Positions 1 to 6,910 of a DNA stretch of 7,824 nt are shown here, in pieces. Numbering within the stretch: position 1 is the first letter of the stretch; each line of letters opens with the position of its first letter. The notes under the pieces are model-generated. The model saw nothing but the letters and a program-made list of their open reading frames with translations, was not told the origin of the DNA and did no database searches. Source of the DNA: Owenweeksia sp. TMED14 (GTDB lineage Bacteria; Bacteroidota; Bacteroidia; Flavobacteriales; Schleiferiaceae); assembly GCA_002167805.1 (NCBI GenBank), contig NHBT01000028.1:98079-105902 (forward strand), read 5' to 3'. The translations under genes and the position numbers were made by a program.

Positions 1-521
1 GACATTAATCTTGCATGAAGACCTACCTTGCTGTCTCCCATTTCACCTTCAATTTCAGACCTTGGCGTCAATGCTGCTACCGAATCAATTACGACCAAAT
101 CAATGGCCCCAGAACGAATCAAATTATCTGCAATTTCTAAGGCTTGCTCACCATTGTCAGGTTGACTAATAATAAGTTCTTCCGTATTCACTCCAACTTT
201 TTCTGCATAAAACCGATCAAATGCATGCTCTGCATCTATAAAGGCCGCAATACCTCCCATACGTTGAGCTTCGGATATAGCATGAAGAGTTAAAGTGGTT
301 TTACCTGAGGATTCAGGTCCATATATCTCTACAACTCGGCCTCTTGGAAATCCACCAATTCCCAAAGCCAAGTCGATACCTAAAGAGCCAGAAGGTATAA
401 CTTCAACATCCTCTATTGCATCATCTCCTAGACGCATAACGGCACCCTTTCCATATGCCTTATCTAGTTTATCCATGGTTAGTTTCAGTGCTTTCTGCTT
501 GGCATCTTTATCGTTGCTCAT
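1..521 (-). CDS. recA: RecA recombinase, N-terminal 173 residues (cut by the left window edge)
   Basis: RecA is the cytoplasmic ATP-dependent strand-exchange protein of homologous recombination and, where present, the SOS co-protease. The frame reads from an ATG at 521-519 to the window edge, giving 173 complete codons, about half of the usual 340-350 residue protein. Visible are the N-terminal MRLGD segment (29-33), the Walker A loop GPESSGKTT (68-76, with K74 and T75 contacting nucleotide), the catalytic glutamate in DAEHAFD (E98), the Walker B strand LVVIDSV (D146), and the DNA-binding L1 region EIEGEMGDS (156-164). Loop L2 and the C-terminal domain lie outside the window. The [13 protein letters not shown] form is typical of Bacteroidota. 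The start matches the usual family N-terminus; no Shine-Dalgarno precedes it. recA lies 160 bp downstream of bcp on the same strand, and a TAnnTTTG element in that gap suggests its own promoter. Confidence 0.98.
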   Translation of the reverse strand, partial: MSNDKDAKQKALKLTMDKLDKAYGKGAVMRLGDDAIEDVEVIPSGSLGIDLALGIGGFPRGRVVEIYGPESSGKTTLTLHAISEAQRMGGIAAFIDAEHAFDRFYAEKVGVNTEELIISQPDNGEQALEIADNLIRSGAIDLVVIDSVAALTPRSEIEGEMGDSKVGLHARLM

Positions 522-563
522 AAGAATCAATGTTAATTTTTTTTATTTAAAAATTTTTCTATT

Positions 564-571
564 CAAATGTA
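564..571 (-). promoter_or_regulatory. Candidate -7 promoter element of recA (TACATTTG)
   Basis: On the minus strand this reads TACATTTG, an exact match to the Bacteroidota -7 consensus TAnnTTTG. It lies 42 bp upstream of the recA start codon, which would give a leader of roughly 35 nt. No clear -33 TTTG occurs at the expected 17-23 bp spacing upstream, so the call rests on the -7 box and its position alone. Confidence 0.4.
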
Positions 572-671
572 TGAATTGAGGTGATGGCTAACTAGGAAAG
601 AATACTAATTCGTATCATTAAAAAATATAATTTATCCACATTATCCATTGAAATTGTTTAAAAGGTGAAAA

Positions 672-689
672 TGATTTAAAATTAAATCA
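672..689 (-). repeat. 18-bp AT-rich inverted repeat spanning the bcp stop codon
   Basis: Two perfect 8-bp arms (TGATTTAA and TTAAATCA on the plus strand) flank a 2-bp centre and include the bcp stop codon at 684-682. In bcp mRNA this could fold into a weak, nearly all A-U hairpin followed by a short U run (TTTTC). It may be a weak 3' end signal or chance in AT-rich DNA. It is not a convincing intrinsic terminator because the stem is GC-poor. Confidence 0.3.
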
Positions 690-1140
690 AGGATAAAATC
701 TGCTCCGCACTTTCTTTCGTTTTTACCTTATTGATAATAGCATGAATCTTACCGCTTTCATCTATTATGAAGGTCTCACGATAAACACCTTCATATTCCT
801 TACCGTACATTTTTTTAATTCCCCAAACACCATATGATTTGATAATTTTAAGATCTACATCCGCGATCAAAGGAAAAGGTAAATTATATTTTTCCGTGAA
901 GTTAGAATGCTTTTTTACGGAATCAGGAGAGACTCCAATAATTGTCAATCCTGCCTTTTGCAAAGTGGAATAATTATCTCTAAAAGAACATGCCTCAGCC
1001 GTGCAACCAGGCGTGTCATCTTTAGGATAGAAATACAGAACAACCTTTTTACCCAAAAAGTCACTAGAGTTAATGTTATTCCCCTCTGCGTCGAGGACCG
1101 AAAAATCTGGAGCCATATCTCCAACTTTTAAATGTGTCAT
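682..1140 (-). CDS. bcp: Bcp/PrxQ-type thioredoxin-dependent thiol peroxidase
   Basis: This is a complete 152-residue atypical 2-Cys peroxiredoxin of the Bcp/PrxQ group, the usual family length. These cytoplasmic enzymes reduce hydrogen peroxide and organic hydroperoxides and are recycled by thioredoxin. The thioredoxin fold starts at the PDF motif (11-13). The active site is [13 protein letters not shown] (39-51): T43 and C46 are the threonine and peroxidatic cysteine of the TxxC signature, and C51, five residues on, is the resolving cysteine of the PrxQ alpha subclass. R121 in the RETF motif is the conserved active-site arginine. Nothing is missing. The ATG at 1140-1138 fits the family N-terminus. 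It is divergent from nth across 53 bp containing a palindrome, and is followed on the same strand by recA 160 bp away. The setting suggests a role in oxidative-damage control, but that is inference. Confidence 0.96.
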   Translation of the reverse strand: MTHLKVGDMAPDFSVLDAEGNNINSSDFLGKKVVLYFYPKDDTPGCTAEACSFRDNYSTLQKAGLTIIGVSPDSVKKHSNFTEKYNLPFPLIADVDLKIIKSYGVWGIKKMYGKEYEGVYRETFIIDESGKIHAIINKVKTKESAEQILSLI

Positions 1141-1167
1141 AATTTTTAAAAAATTTCTTTTAATCCT

Positions 1168-1185
1168 AGAAAACAGTTGTTTTCT
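1168..1185. promoter_or_regulatory. 18-bp palindrome between bcp and nth, candidate operator
   Basis: The arms AGAAAACA and TGTTTTCT are perfect 8-bp inverted complements around a 2-bp centre (GT). The site lies in the 53-bp divergent spacer, 27 bp from the bcp start and 8 bp from the nth start, where a dimeric regulator could act on both genes. It does not resemble the PerR box or the E. coli LexA box that I know. Alternatively it could be a hairpin in the nth leader, if transcription starts upstream of it. Function is unproven. Confidence 0.4.
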
Positions 1186-1193
1186 TTGTTCTC

Positions 1194-1826
1194 ATGACAA
1201 AGAAAGAAAAAGTATCTTACATACAGGCTGCTCTTGAAAAACTTTATCCCAAAACTCCAATCCCCCTTGACCATTATAGTAATTACACTTTGCTCGTTGC
1301 CGTCGTTCTATCTGCACAATGTACCGATGCGCGCGTAAACACAATTACGCCGATATTATTTAAAAAAGCTGACACGCCACAAAAGATGGCAAAATTAAGT
1401 GTCAAGGAAATTGCTGATATCATTAGACCCTGTGGCCTCACTCCAATGAAGTCCACAGGAATAAAGGGACTATCCGAAATTATCTGCAATCAATATAATG
1501 GAGAAGTTCCTGATTCATACGAAGCACTAGAATCTCTTCCTTCTGTTGGTCACAAAACAGCATCAGTAGTAATGAGTCAAGGGTTTAACCACCCGGCATT
1601 TCCTGTAGATACCCATATCCACAGATTGATGAAAAGATGGGGATTATCAAATGGTAGTAGTGTTCTACAAACTGAAAAAGATGCAAAACTCTTATTCCCA
1701 AAAGAAAAATGGAATAAATTACACCTTCAAATCATTTTTTATGGGCGATCCCATAGTCCCGCTCGAGGATGGAAAAAAAATGTGGATTTCATTACTTCAA
1801 AGGTGAATCCAAAAATATTTAAATAA
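1194..1826 (+). CDS. nth: Endonuclease III (DNA glycosylase/AP lyase) lacking the Fe-S cluster motif
   Basis: This complete 210-residue protein belongs to the HhH-GPD DNA glycosylases and matches E. coli Nth (211 residues) in length and order. Such enzymes excise oxidised pyrimidines and cleave the abasic strand in base excision repair. Seen here are LSAQCTDARVN (39-49), the helix-hairpin-helix LPSVGHKTASVV (115-126) with the Schiff-base lysine K121, and the catalytic aspartate D139 in FPVDTHIHR. The C-terminal C-X6-C-X2-C-X5-C motif that binds a 4Fe-4S cluster in E. coli Nth is absent: after YGR (183-185) the chain continues SHSPARGWKK to a basic tail without any cysteine. Its only cysteines (C43, C80, C98) are elsewhere. 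The frame is intact and I recall the same tail in flavobacterial homologues, so this looks like a lineage form and not a truncation. The ATG at 1194 has no Shine-Dalgarno. The gene ends at a strong hairpin. Confidence 0.95.
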   Translation: MTKKEKVSYIQAALEKLYPKTPIPLDHYSNYTLLVAVVLSAQCTDARVNTITPILFKKADTPQKMAKLSVKEIADIIRPCGLTPMKSTGIKGLSEIICNQYNGEVPDSYEALESLPSVGHKTASVVMSQGFNHPAFPVDTHIHRLMKRWGLSNGSSVLQTEKDAKLLFPKEKWNKLHLQIIFYGRSHSPARGWKKNVDFITSKVNPKIFK

Positions 1827-1827
1827 A

Positions 1828-1861
1828 AAAAGCGGCCATTGTCAAGACAAGGGCCGCTTTT
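1828..1861. terminator. Bidirectional intrinsic terminator between nth and the T9SS-protein gene
   Basis: A 10-bp perfect outer stem (AAAAGCGGCC at 1828-1837 with GGCCGCTTTT at 1852-1861) continues after one A-G mismatch into an inner TTGT/ACAA stem with a CAAG loop. The GC core is followed by a T run on the plus strand. Because A residues precede it (1825-1831), the minus-strand transcript also ends in a U run. It starts right after the nth stop and lies 18 bp beyond the stop of the convergent gene, so it can terminate both. Confidence 0.93.
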
Positions 1862-1879
1862 AAGATTTTTAACTAAATT

Positions 1880-3877
1880 TTAGAGTACCGACAATTTACT
1901 TGTCTTAACATACTTACCCTTTTGAATTCTCACTAAATACATACCGACATTCAGATCACTAATATTTAGCTTAAAATCTGCTGCAGCACGGATTTTCTCT
2001 GACTTAAGAACCTTACCTGTTAAGTCCATGATGGAAATATCATAATTACCAACAGAAAGCCCAAAATCAATGGAGACATAATCGGAAGCAGGATTTGGTG
2101 AAAAAGTAATTGCATTCACGGACTCTTCATCCATTCCAATACTCATACAAGCAGCAGCATTGGTTGCAGGGCAATTAATACCGCGAATCCAAAGATTATT
2201 TAGAGATCTTGAGCCGGAATAACCAGAATACCAATTTCCAAGGGCAGCAAGATACATACCTCCTGATCCACCAACTTTACCCCATGTTTGATCATTTCGA
2301 ACCAATAGAGTATTGACTCCTTGATTATCATACATGGTTAAATTATACATGTAAGCTCCTTTCGATTGATCTAAATCAACGCCGCGACCACTTGTAGCAT
2401 CGGTAAAATCAAAACGAACAAAACCCTGGCTAACATCTTGGGCATCTAAAACTTTCTGACCATAAGCAACTAGCTTATTTACATCCCAACCAGAAGTATT
2501 TCCTCCATAAGCTGAAGAATCATAAACAGATAATTCTAGAATCCCTCCTGCAACAGTAGTTGAACCAAGATAAACCTTGGCACCGAATAATAATTCGTCA
2601 TCTACAAGATCATGTCGATTATACATTTGAGATCCATCTCCCCATTGAGTAGTATTTGATGAAGCTCCAATACTATTATCCCAAGAACCAAAATCCATTG
2701 ACATTGTAGAATCTGTTACAAAGAGACTTGTGGTGTCTGAAAAAATTGAAACAGAATCAGATAACAAGTTATATACTACCTGATATTCCGCATTAGCGCT
2801 TGGAGTCCATGCAGTTGCATATGTATTTAAATCATTAAATGTAGCCGTATCTCCTGCATTTAATACGCTCTTAGTGGCGGAGGTAACAGTCTGAATAAGT
2901 GTACCAAGTTCATCTAGAACTTTGACCGATAATTTTACATTTGATTGAGCAGCTGTTCCTGAATTCACTGCGTTCGCATCAAAAGAAATGCCTCGGGCCT
3001 GTTTTAAGGTCATATGTCCCATTCTTGCAGATCCAGTTGTACTTGGGCCGTAGATAATGTCTTGAGCTGGCGCACCCTGCCATTCAGTGAAAGACATTCG
3101 ATTCGCTGGAGTTTCCAGGATCTGAATATCATCAATGCACCAGAAATAATAATCTCCATCAAATCTGAAGCGAATTTTAACGGAATCTTGTCCTCCAATA
3201 TAACTACCGGCAATAATATTTACCACATCGTTTGTAGCAGTTGAGCTATTTACCGCAACTGAAGAATTCAAAGTAACACTATATGGAAAGGTAGCTCCAC
3301 CATCCACGGAAAAGTCTACGTAAGTAGCTGGAACAGCTTGAGATCCCGCTGGTCCCGCAAAACGTCTGTAATATTGTGTGAATGATAAATCGATGATCGA
3401 ATGTTGAGTGAGATCAATCATATCGGTGATAAGTTCTGCTAAGTGAGGAGCAGCAGCTATTCCGTTTCCAAAATTACCTGCAACACCCGCATTATCTAAG
3501 AAATCTGAGTCAAAAATCACAAATCCATTAGAAGCTGTAGCCGAGGACATGGGAGTTTGATTTGACATGTAAGCCCCACGAGAACCAACAGTATTAGAAG
3601 GGTTAGTCACAGTTCCTCTATATTCCCAAACAGCATCTGTGTCGGAGACTAAGTTTGCTGTTCCAAAATTTAACCATGTTGAAGGTATGCCACTTGCAAA
3701 GTCTTCTGACCATATTGGGGTTTCACTTCCATTTAAAGACTCAGCTTGCTTTTGGGATAAGTGCTTTACCCGACCATCATCCATCATTTTTGCATTGGGA
3801 GCAGTTCTCTCAAAGCTTTGACCAAACACTGAGAGTGATAAAATCATAACCCCAGCTAAAATTGTAAATTTTTTCAT
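1880..3877 (-). CDS. Secreted T9SS type A sorting domain protein of unknown function
   Basis: A complete 665-residue exported protein. Residues 1-19 form a signal peptide: KK, a hydrophobic stretch (about 4-18), then a likely signal peptidase I cut after VFG, leaving Q20. Residues 588-665 are a T9SS type A sorting domain (Por secretion tail), with the typical SPNPASDYVSIDF start (593-605), DLTGKVL (618-624) and GMYLVRI plus a basic KTSKLSVL end. It should therefore cross the outer membrane by type IX secretion and be released or anchored after tail removal. Residues about 55-255 read as a beta-sandwich of the jelly-roll/choice-of-anchor J kind (WSEDFASGIPSTW; VDFSVDGG at 187-194; FWCIDDIQIL at 245-254); this domain call is an inference. 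Residues 260-565 are Ser/Thr/Gly-rich, beta-like and unassigned. I see no protease or glycosidase catalytic motif. Adhesion or extracellular binding is possible but not shown. It lies 101 bp downstream of gcvP with its own candidate promoter. Confidence 0.92.
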   Translation of the reverse strand: MKKFTILAGVMILSLSVFGQSFERTAPNAKMMDDGRVKHLSQKQAESLNGSETPIWSEDFASGIPSTWLNFGTANLVSDTDAVWEYRGTVTNPSNTVGSRGAYMSNQTPMSSATASNGFVIFDSDFLDNAGVAGNFGNGIAAAPHLAELITDMIDLTQHSIIDLSFTQYYRRFAGPAGSQAVPATYVDFSVDGGATFPYSVTLNSSVAVNSSTATNDVVNIIAGSYIGGQDSVKIRFRFDGDYYFWCIDDIQILETPANRMSFTEWQGAPAQDIIYGPSTTGSARMGHMTLKQARGISFDANAVNSGTAAQSNVKLSVKVLDELGTLIQTVTSATKSVLNAGDTATFNDLNTYATAWTPSANAEYQVVYNLLSDSVSIFSDTTSLFVTDSTMSMDFGSWDNSIGASSNTTQWGDGSQMYNRHDLVDDELLFGAKVYLGSTTVAGGILELSVYDSSAYGGNTSGWDVNKLVAYGQKVLDAQDVSQGFVRFDFTDATSGRGVDLDQSKGAYMYNLTMYDNQGVNTLLVRNDQTWGKVGGSGGMYLAALGNWYSGYSGSRSLNNLWIRGINCPATNAAACMSIGMDEESVNAITFSPNPASDYVSIDFGLSVGNYDISIMDLTGKVLKSEKIRAAADFKLNISDLNVGMYLVRIQKGKYVKTSKLSVL

Positions 3878-3930
3878 TTGAATTCTTAATTATACTTGTT
3901 TGTAACATGGCTAATCTACGAAGAAAACAA

Positions 3931-3958
3931 CAAATATTTTTTTAATCAATGATTCAAA
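3931..3958 (-). promoter_or_regulatory. Candidate promoter of the T9SS-protein gene (TTTG-N16-AATATTTG)
   Basis: On the minus strand TTTG (3958-3955) is followed after 16 bp by AATATTTG (3938-3931). The Bacteroidota housekeeping pattern is TTTG, 17-23 bp, then TAnnTTTG, so the -7 box matches at 7 of 8 positions and the spacing is one base short. It lies about 53 bp upstream of the start codon in the 101-bp gap after gcvP, where no strong terminator is visible. The downstream gene could therefore also receive read-through from gcvP. Confidence 0.35.
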
Positions 3959-3978
3959 TGGCTCGATTAGACAAAAAA

Positions 3979-6834
3979 TTATCTAAAACTATCAATTGGG
4001 GCACATGTACAAATCAAATTACGGTCACCGAATGCATCATCCACGCGCCTTACAAAAGGCCAAATTTTATTTTCTTCCAAGTATTTTAAGGGAAAAGCAG
4101 CTTTTTGCCTTGAGTAAGGCAATGACCAGTTATCGTTTACCAAAACACCTTGAGTATGCGGAGCATTTTTTAATGGATTATTATCCAATTCATAAGATCC
4201 ATTAATAATTTCATCTATTTCTGATCTTATTTCTAGCATGGCTTCGCAAAATCTATCCAGTTCAAAAAGAGATTCACTTTCAGTTGGCTCAATCATCATT
4301 GTTCCCGCCACCGGAAAGCTAACTGTAGGAGCATGATATCCAAAATCCATAAGACGCTTTGCGATATCAGTGACTTCAATCGAAGCATCTTTCTTAAAAG
4401 GACGACAATCAAGTATCATTTCATGCGCACAACGACCGTTTTCCCCAGAGTATAAAATCGGGTAAACAGACTCTAAACGAGATTTTATATAGTTGGCGTT
4501 CAAAATAGCAACCTTGGTGCTTTTTGTAAGTCCTTTGGAACCTAACATTTTTATGTAACCATATGAAATCAGTAAAATCAAAGCTGAACCAAAAGGAGCG
4601 GCCGAAACGGAACCAATACCCTTTTCACCTCCAGTTTGAACAGCATAATGATTTGGTAAAAAAGGAGCTAAATGTTTTTTAACACATATTGGACCAACTC
4701 CTGGCCCCCCTCCTCCATGAGGAATAGCAAATGTTTTATGCAGATTTAAATGACAAACATCAGCACCTATTAATCCAGGCGAGGTTAAGCCTACTTGGGC
4801 ATTCATATTAGCACCATCCATATATACCTGTCCACCGTGCTTATGAATTATAGATGTCAAATCTTTTATTGCAGATTCAAAAACACCATGAGTTGACGGG
4901 TAAGTAATCATCAAACATGCTAGAGTATCAGCATGTTTTTCTGATTTTTGGATTAAGTCATTTAAATCAATATTGCCTCTCGAATCGCAATCCACAACGA
5001 CAACATTCATACCTGCCATTACAGCCGAAGCCGGATTAGTGCCATGCGCGGAAGAAGGAATTAAAGCTGTTTTTCTTTGAAAATCCCCTCTGCTCCTGTG
5101 ATATTCGCGGATCACTAAAAGTCCTGAATATTCTCCTTGGGCACCAGAGTTTGGTTGTATTGAAGTAGCATCAAAACCTGTTATTACAGCTAAATCATGC
5201 TCTAAAGATTTGATAATTTCTAAATAGCCACCGGCTTGATCCCTGGGAGCAAATGGATGAATCTGAGAAAATGAAGGCCAAGTTAGAGGTAACATTTCTG
5301 CTGCAGAGTTCAACTTCATAGTACATGACCCCAATGGGATCATTGAATGATTTAAAGCTATGTCGCGTCTTTCTAATTTTTTTAGGTAGCGCATCATTTC
5401 TGTTTCACTCCTATGCACACTAAAAGTTGGGTGATCGAGATATTTTGATTTTCTTAATAATTTATTAGGAAGGTCAGATCCCCTTTTACTTTTATTTATT
5501 TTAAGCTTCTCGTTTTTTGAGTTTGAAAAACATTTTACCAGTTCCATGAAATCCTCATTATTCATGACTTCGTTCATAGAAATCATAATTCCTAATCGAG
5601 ATTCACCAAGATTTATTCCTCTTTCCAGAGCTCGGTCATTAATATTTTTCTTTGAATCAATATCTACTTCAATATGAATCGTATCAAAAAAATGAGAATT
5701 TGAAACCTTAAATCCTAGGTTTTCCAGAGTCAGTTTTAAGTCACTAGCATATTGATGAATTCTCAAGGCAATCTCCTTCAAACCCTCTGCTCCATGATAA
5801 ACAGCATACATCCCTGCCATTATTGCCAAAAGAACTTGAGACGTACATATGTTAGAAGTTGCTCGATCTCTCTTTATATGCTGTTCTCTTGTTTGAAGCG
5901 CCATTCTCAAGGCCTGGTTCCCATCAATATCTATAGTTCTTCCAATAATTCGCCCTGGCATAAATCTCTTGTAATCCTGCTTCGAAGCAAAGTAGGCAGC
6001 ATGGGGACCTCCAAAACCCATAGGAATTCCAAATCTTTGAGTCGATCCCAAAACAACATCTGCTCCCCATTCTCCTGGTGGCTCTAGAATTGTCAGTGAA
6101 AGTAAGTCAGCAGCAACAGCAACCTGGATCTCCATCGAGTGACATAAATCAACAAGGTGTTTGAAGTCTTTTATTTCGCCCTGCGAATCTGGATATTGCC
6201 AAAAAATTCCGAAAAATTCATTATTGGGCTGAAAATCTTCTAAATTTCCAAAAACGAGCTCTACGCCCATAGGCTCAGATCTAGTTTGCAATAAAGATTT
6301 GGTTTGATCAAAAATATGAGAGTCTACAAAAAATTTAATTGAACCCCTCTTTTTTTGGTCTCTAGATCGAGCACCTAAAAACATACTCATTGCCTCAGCA
6401 GCTGCTGTCGATTCATCTAATAGGGAAGCATTTGCTATCTCCATGCCCGTCAAATCGATAATCATGGTCTGAAAATTTAAAAGGCCTTCTAGCCTCCCCT
6501 GAGCAATTTCCGCCTGATAAGGGGTATAAGCAGTATACCATCCTGGGTTCTCAAGAATGTTGCGCTGTATTACGGCTGGAGTAATTGTTGGATAATAGCC
6601 TTTTCCGATATACGTACTATGAATAACATTTTTTTTACTCAAAGAATTCATGTGACGGAAGAAATCACTTTCTGTCATGCCCTCTTCTATTTGCATTTCA
6701 TCAGCTAAACGTATTGAACTAGGAACAGTTTCCTCGATTAACTGCTCGAGGGATTTAACCCCAATTGCACTTATCATCTTTTGATGATCTTCATCGTTGA
6801 CTCCTACATGACGACCTGTAAACTCAGTTGACAT
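3979..6834 (-). CDS. gcvP: Glycine dehydrogenase (decarboxylating), P protein, undivided type
   Basis: This PLP enzyme decarboxylates glycine and passes the aminomethyl group to the lipoyl arm of the H protein, the first step of the cytoplasmic glycine cleavage system that feeds one-carbon units to tetrahydrofolate. The 951-residue frame matches the usual single-chain length (E. coli 957), from GRHVGVNDED (7-16) to the typical PYSRQKAAFPL and VRRVDDAFGDRN tail. The two halves of the duplicated fold are visible. The C-terminal half carries the PLP lysine K700 in HLNLHKTFAIPHGGGGPG; the N-terminal half has the degenerate counterpart GADVVLGSTQRFGIPMGFGGP (257-277) with Q266 about where the lysine would be. 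GYYPTITPAVIQRN (79-92) and SGAQGEYSGL (563-572) are further family signatures. No break or missing key residue is seen. gcvT and gcvH are not in the window. A -7 element lies 29 bp upstream. Confidence 0.98.
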   Translation of the reverse strand: MSTEFTGRHVGVNDEDHQKMISAIGVKSLEQLIEETVPSSIRLADEMQIEEGMTESDFFRHMNSLSKKNVIHSTYIGKGYYPTITPAVIQRNILENPGWYTAYTPYQAEIAQGRLEGLLNFQTMIIDLTGMEIANASLLDESTAAAEAMSMFLGARSRDQKKRGSIKFFVDSHIFDQTKSLLQTRSEPMGVELVFGNLEDFQPNNEFFGIFWQYPDSQGEIKDFKHLVDLCHSMEIQVAVAADLLSLTILEPPGEWGADVVLGSTQRFGIPMGFGGPHAAYFASKQDYKRFMPGRIIGRTIDIDGNQALRMALQTREQHIKRDRATSNICTSQVLLAIMAGMYAVYHGAEGLKEIALRIHQYASDLKLTLENLGFKVSNSHFFDTIHIEVDIDSKKNINDRALERGINLGESRLGIMISMNEVMNNEDFMELVKCFSNSKNEKLKINKSKRGSDLPNKLLRKSKYLDHPTFSVHRSETEMMRYLKKLERRDIALNHSMIPLGSCTMKLNSAAEMLPLTWPSFSQIHPFAPRDQAGGYLEIIKSLEHDLAVITGFDATSIQPNSGAQGEYSGLLVIREYHRSRGDFQRKTALIPSSAHGTNPASAVMAGMNVVVVDCDSRGNIDLNDLIQKSEKHADTLACLMITYPSTHGVFESAIKDLTSIIHKHGGQVYMDGANMNAQVGLTSPGLIGADVCHLNLHKTFAIPHGGGGPGVGPICVKKHLAPFLPNHYAVQTGGEKGIGSVSAAPFGSALILLISYGYIKMLGSKGLTKSTKVAILNANYIKSRLESVYPILYSGENGRCAHEMILDCRPFKKDASIEVTDIAKRLMDFGYHAPTVSFPVAGTMMIEPTESESLFELDRFCEAMLEIRSEIDEIINGSYELDNNPLKNAPHTQGVLVNDNWSLPYSRQKAAFPLKYLEENKIWPFVRRVDDAFGDRNLICTCAPIDSFR

Positions 6835-6862
6835 ATTTTCAATTATAACTTTTTATACAACA

Positions 6863-6870
6863 CAAAATTA
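6863..6870 (-). promoter_or_regulatory. Candidate -7 promoter element of gcvP (TAATTTTG)
   Basis: The minus strand reads TAATTTTG, an exact match to the Bacteroidota -7 consensus TAnnTTTG, 28 bp before the gcvP start codon; a leader of about 20 nt would follow. A TTTG at 6900-6897 could be the -33 element, but its 26-bp spacing is longer than the usual 17-23 bp, so only the -7 box is called. The whole gcvP-kynU spacer is 76 bp, too short for a tandem glycine riboswitch. Confidence 0.4.
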
Positions 6871-6910
6871 CTTCTCATATAACCTAACTTGCAGTTCAAA
6901 GTTTACGGTT

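Noticed and set aside
295..579. Plus-strand open frame of 94 codons
   Set aside because: It lies mostly antisense to recA, whose Walker A motif and full N-terminus are unmistakable; the translation has no recognisable features.
907..1131. Plus-strand open frame of 74 codons
   Set aside because: It is antisense to the peroxidase active-site region of bcp and has no independent support.
1181..1188. TTTCTTTG as a -7 element for nth
   Set aside because: It matches 7 of 8 consensus positions but lies 5 bp from the ATG, which would require a leaderless transcript; no -33 element is evident.
1283..1489. Minus-strand open frame of 68 codons
   Set aside because: It is antisense to nth and covers conserved glycosylase sequence; a shadow frame.
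3010..3244. Overlapping short open frames on both strands
   Set aside because: They lie inside the T9SS-protein gene in other frames; that gene has a signal peptide and sorting domain in one continuous frame.
3639..3849. Two overlapping plus-strand open frames of 60-64 codons
   Set aside because: Antisense to the N-terminal part of the T9SS-protein gene with no start or domain evidence.
3944..3954. AATCA-A-TGATT palindrome after gcvP as a terminator
   Set aside because: Arms of 5 bp with a one-base centre cannot form a stable RNA hairpin; it also falls within the spacer of a candidate promoter.
3996..4205. Plus-strand open frame of 69 codons
   Set aside because: Antisense to the conserved C-terminus of gcvP.
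5752..6087. Plus-strand open frame of 111 codons
   Set aside because: Antisense to conserved gcvP sequence; its product is Ser/His-rich without a domain, as expected from a shadow frame.
6835..6910. Possible glycine riboswitch upstream of gcvP
   Set aside because: The spacer is only 76 bp and AT-rich, with none of the paired structure of a glycine aptamer, and must also hold the kynU promoter.
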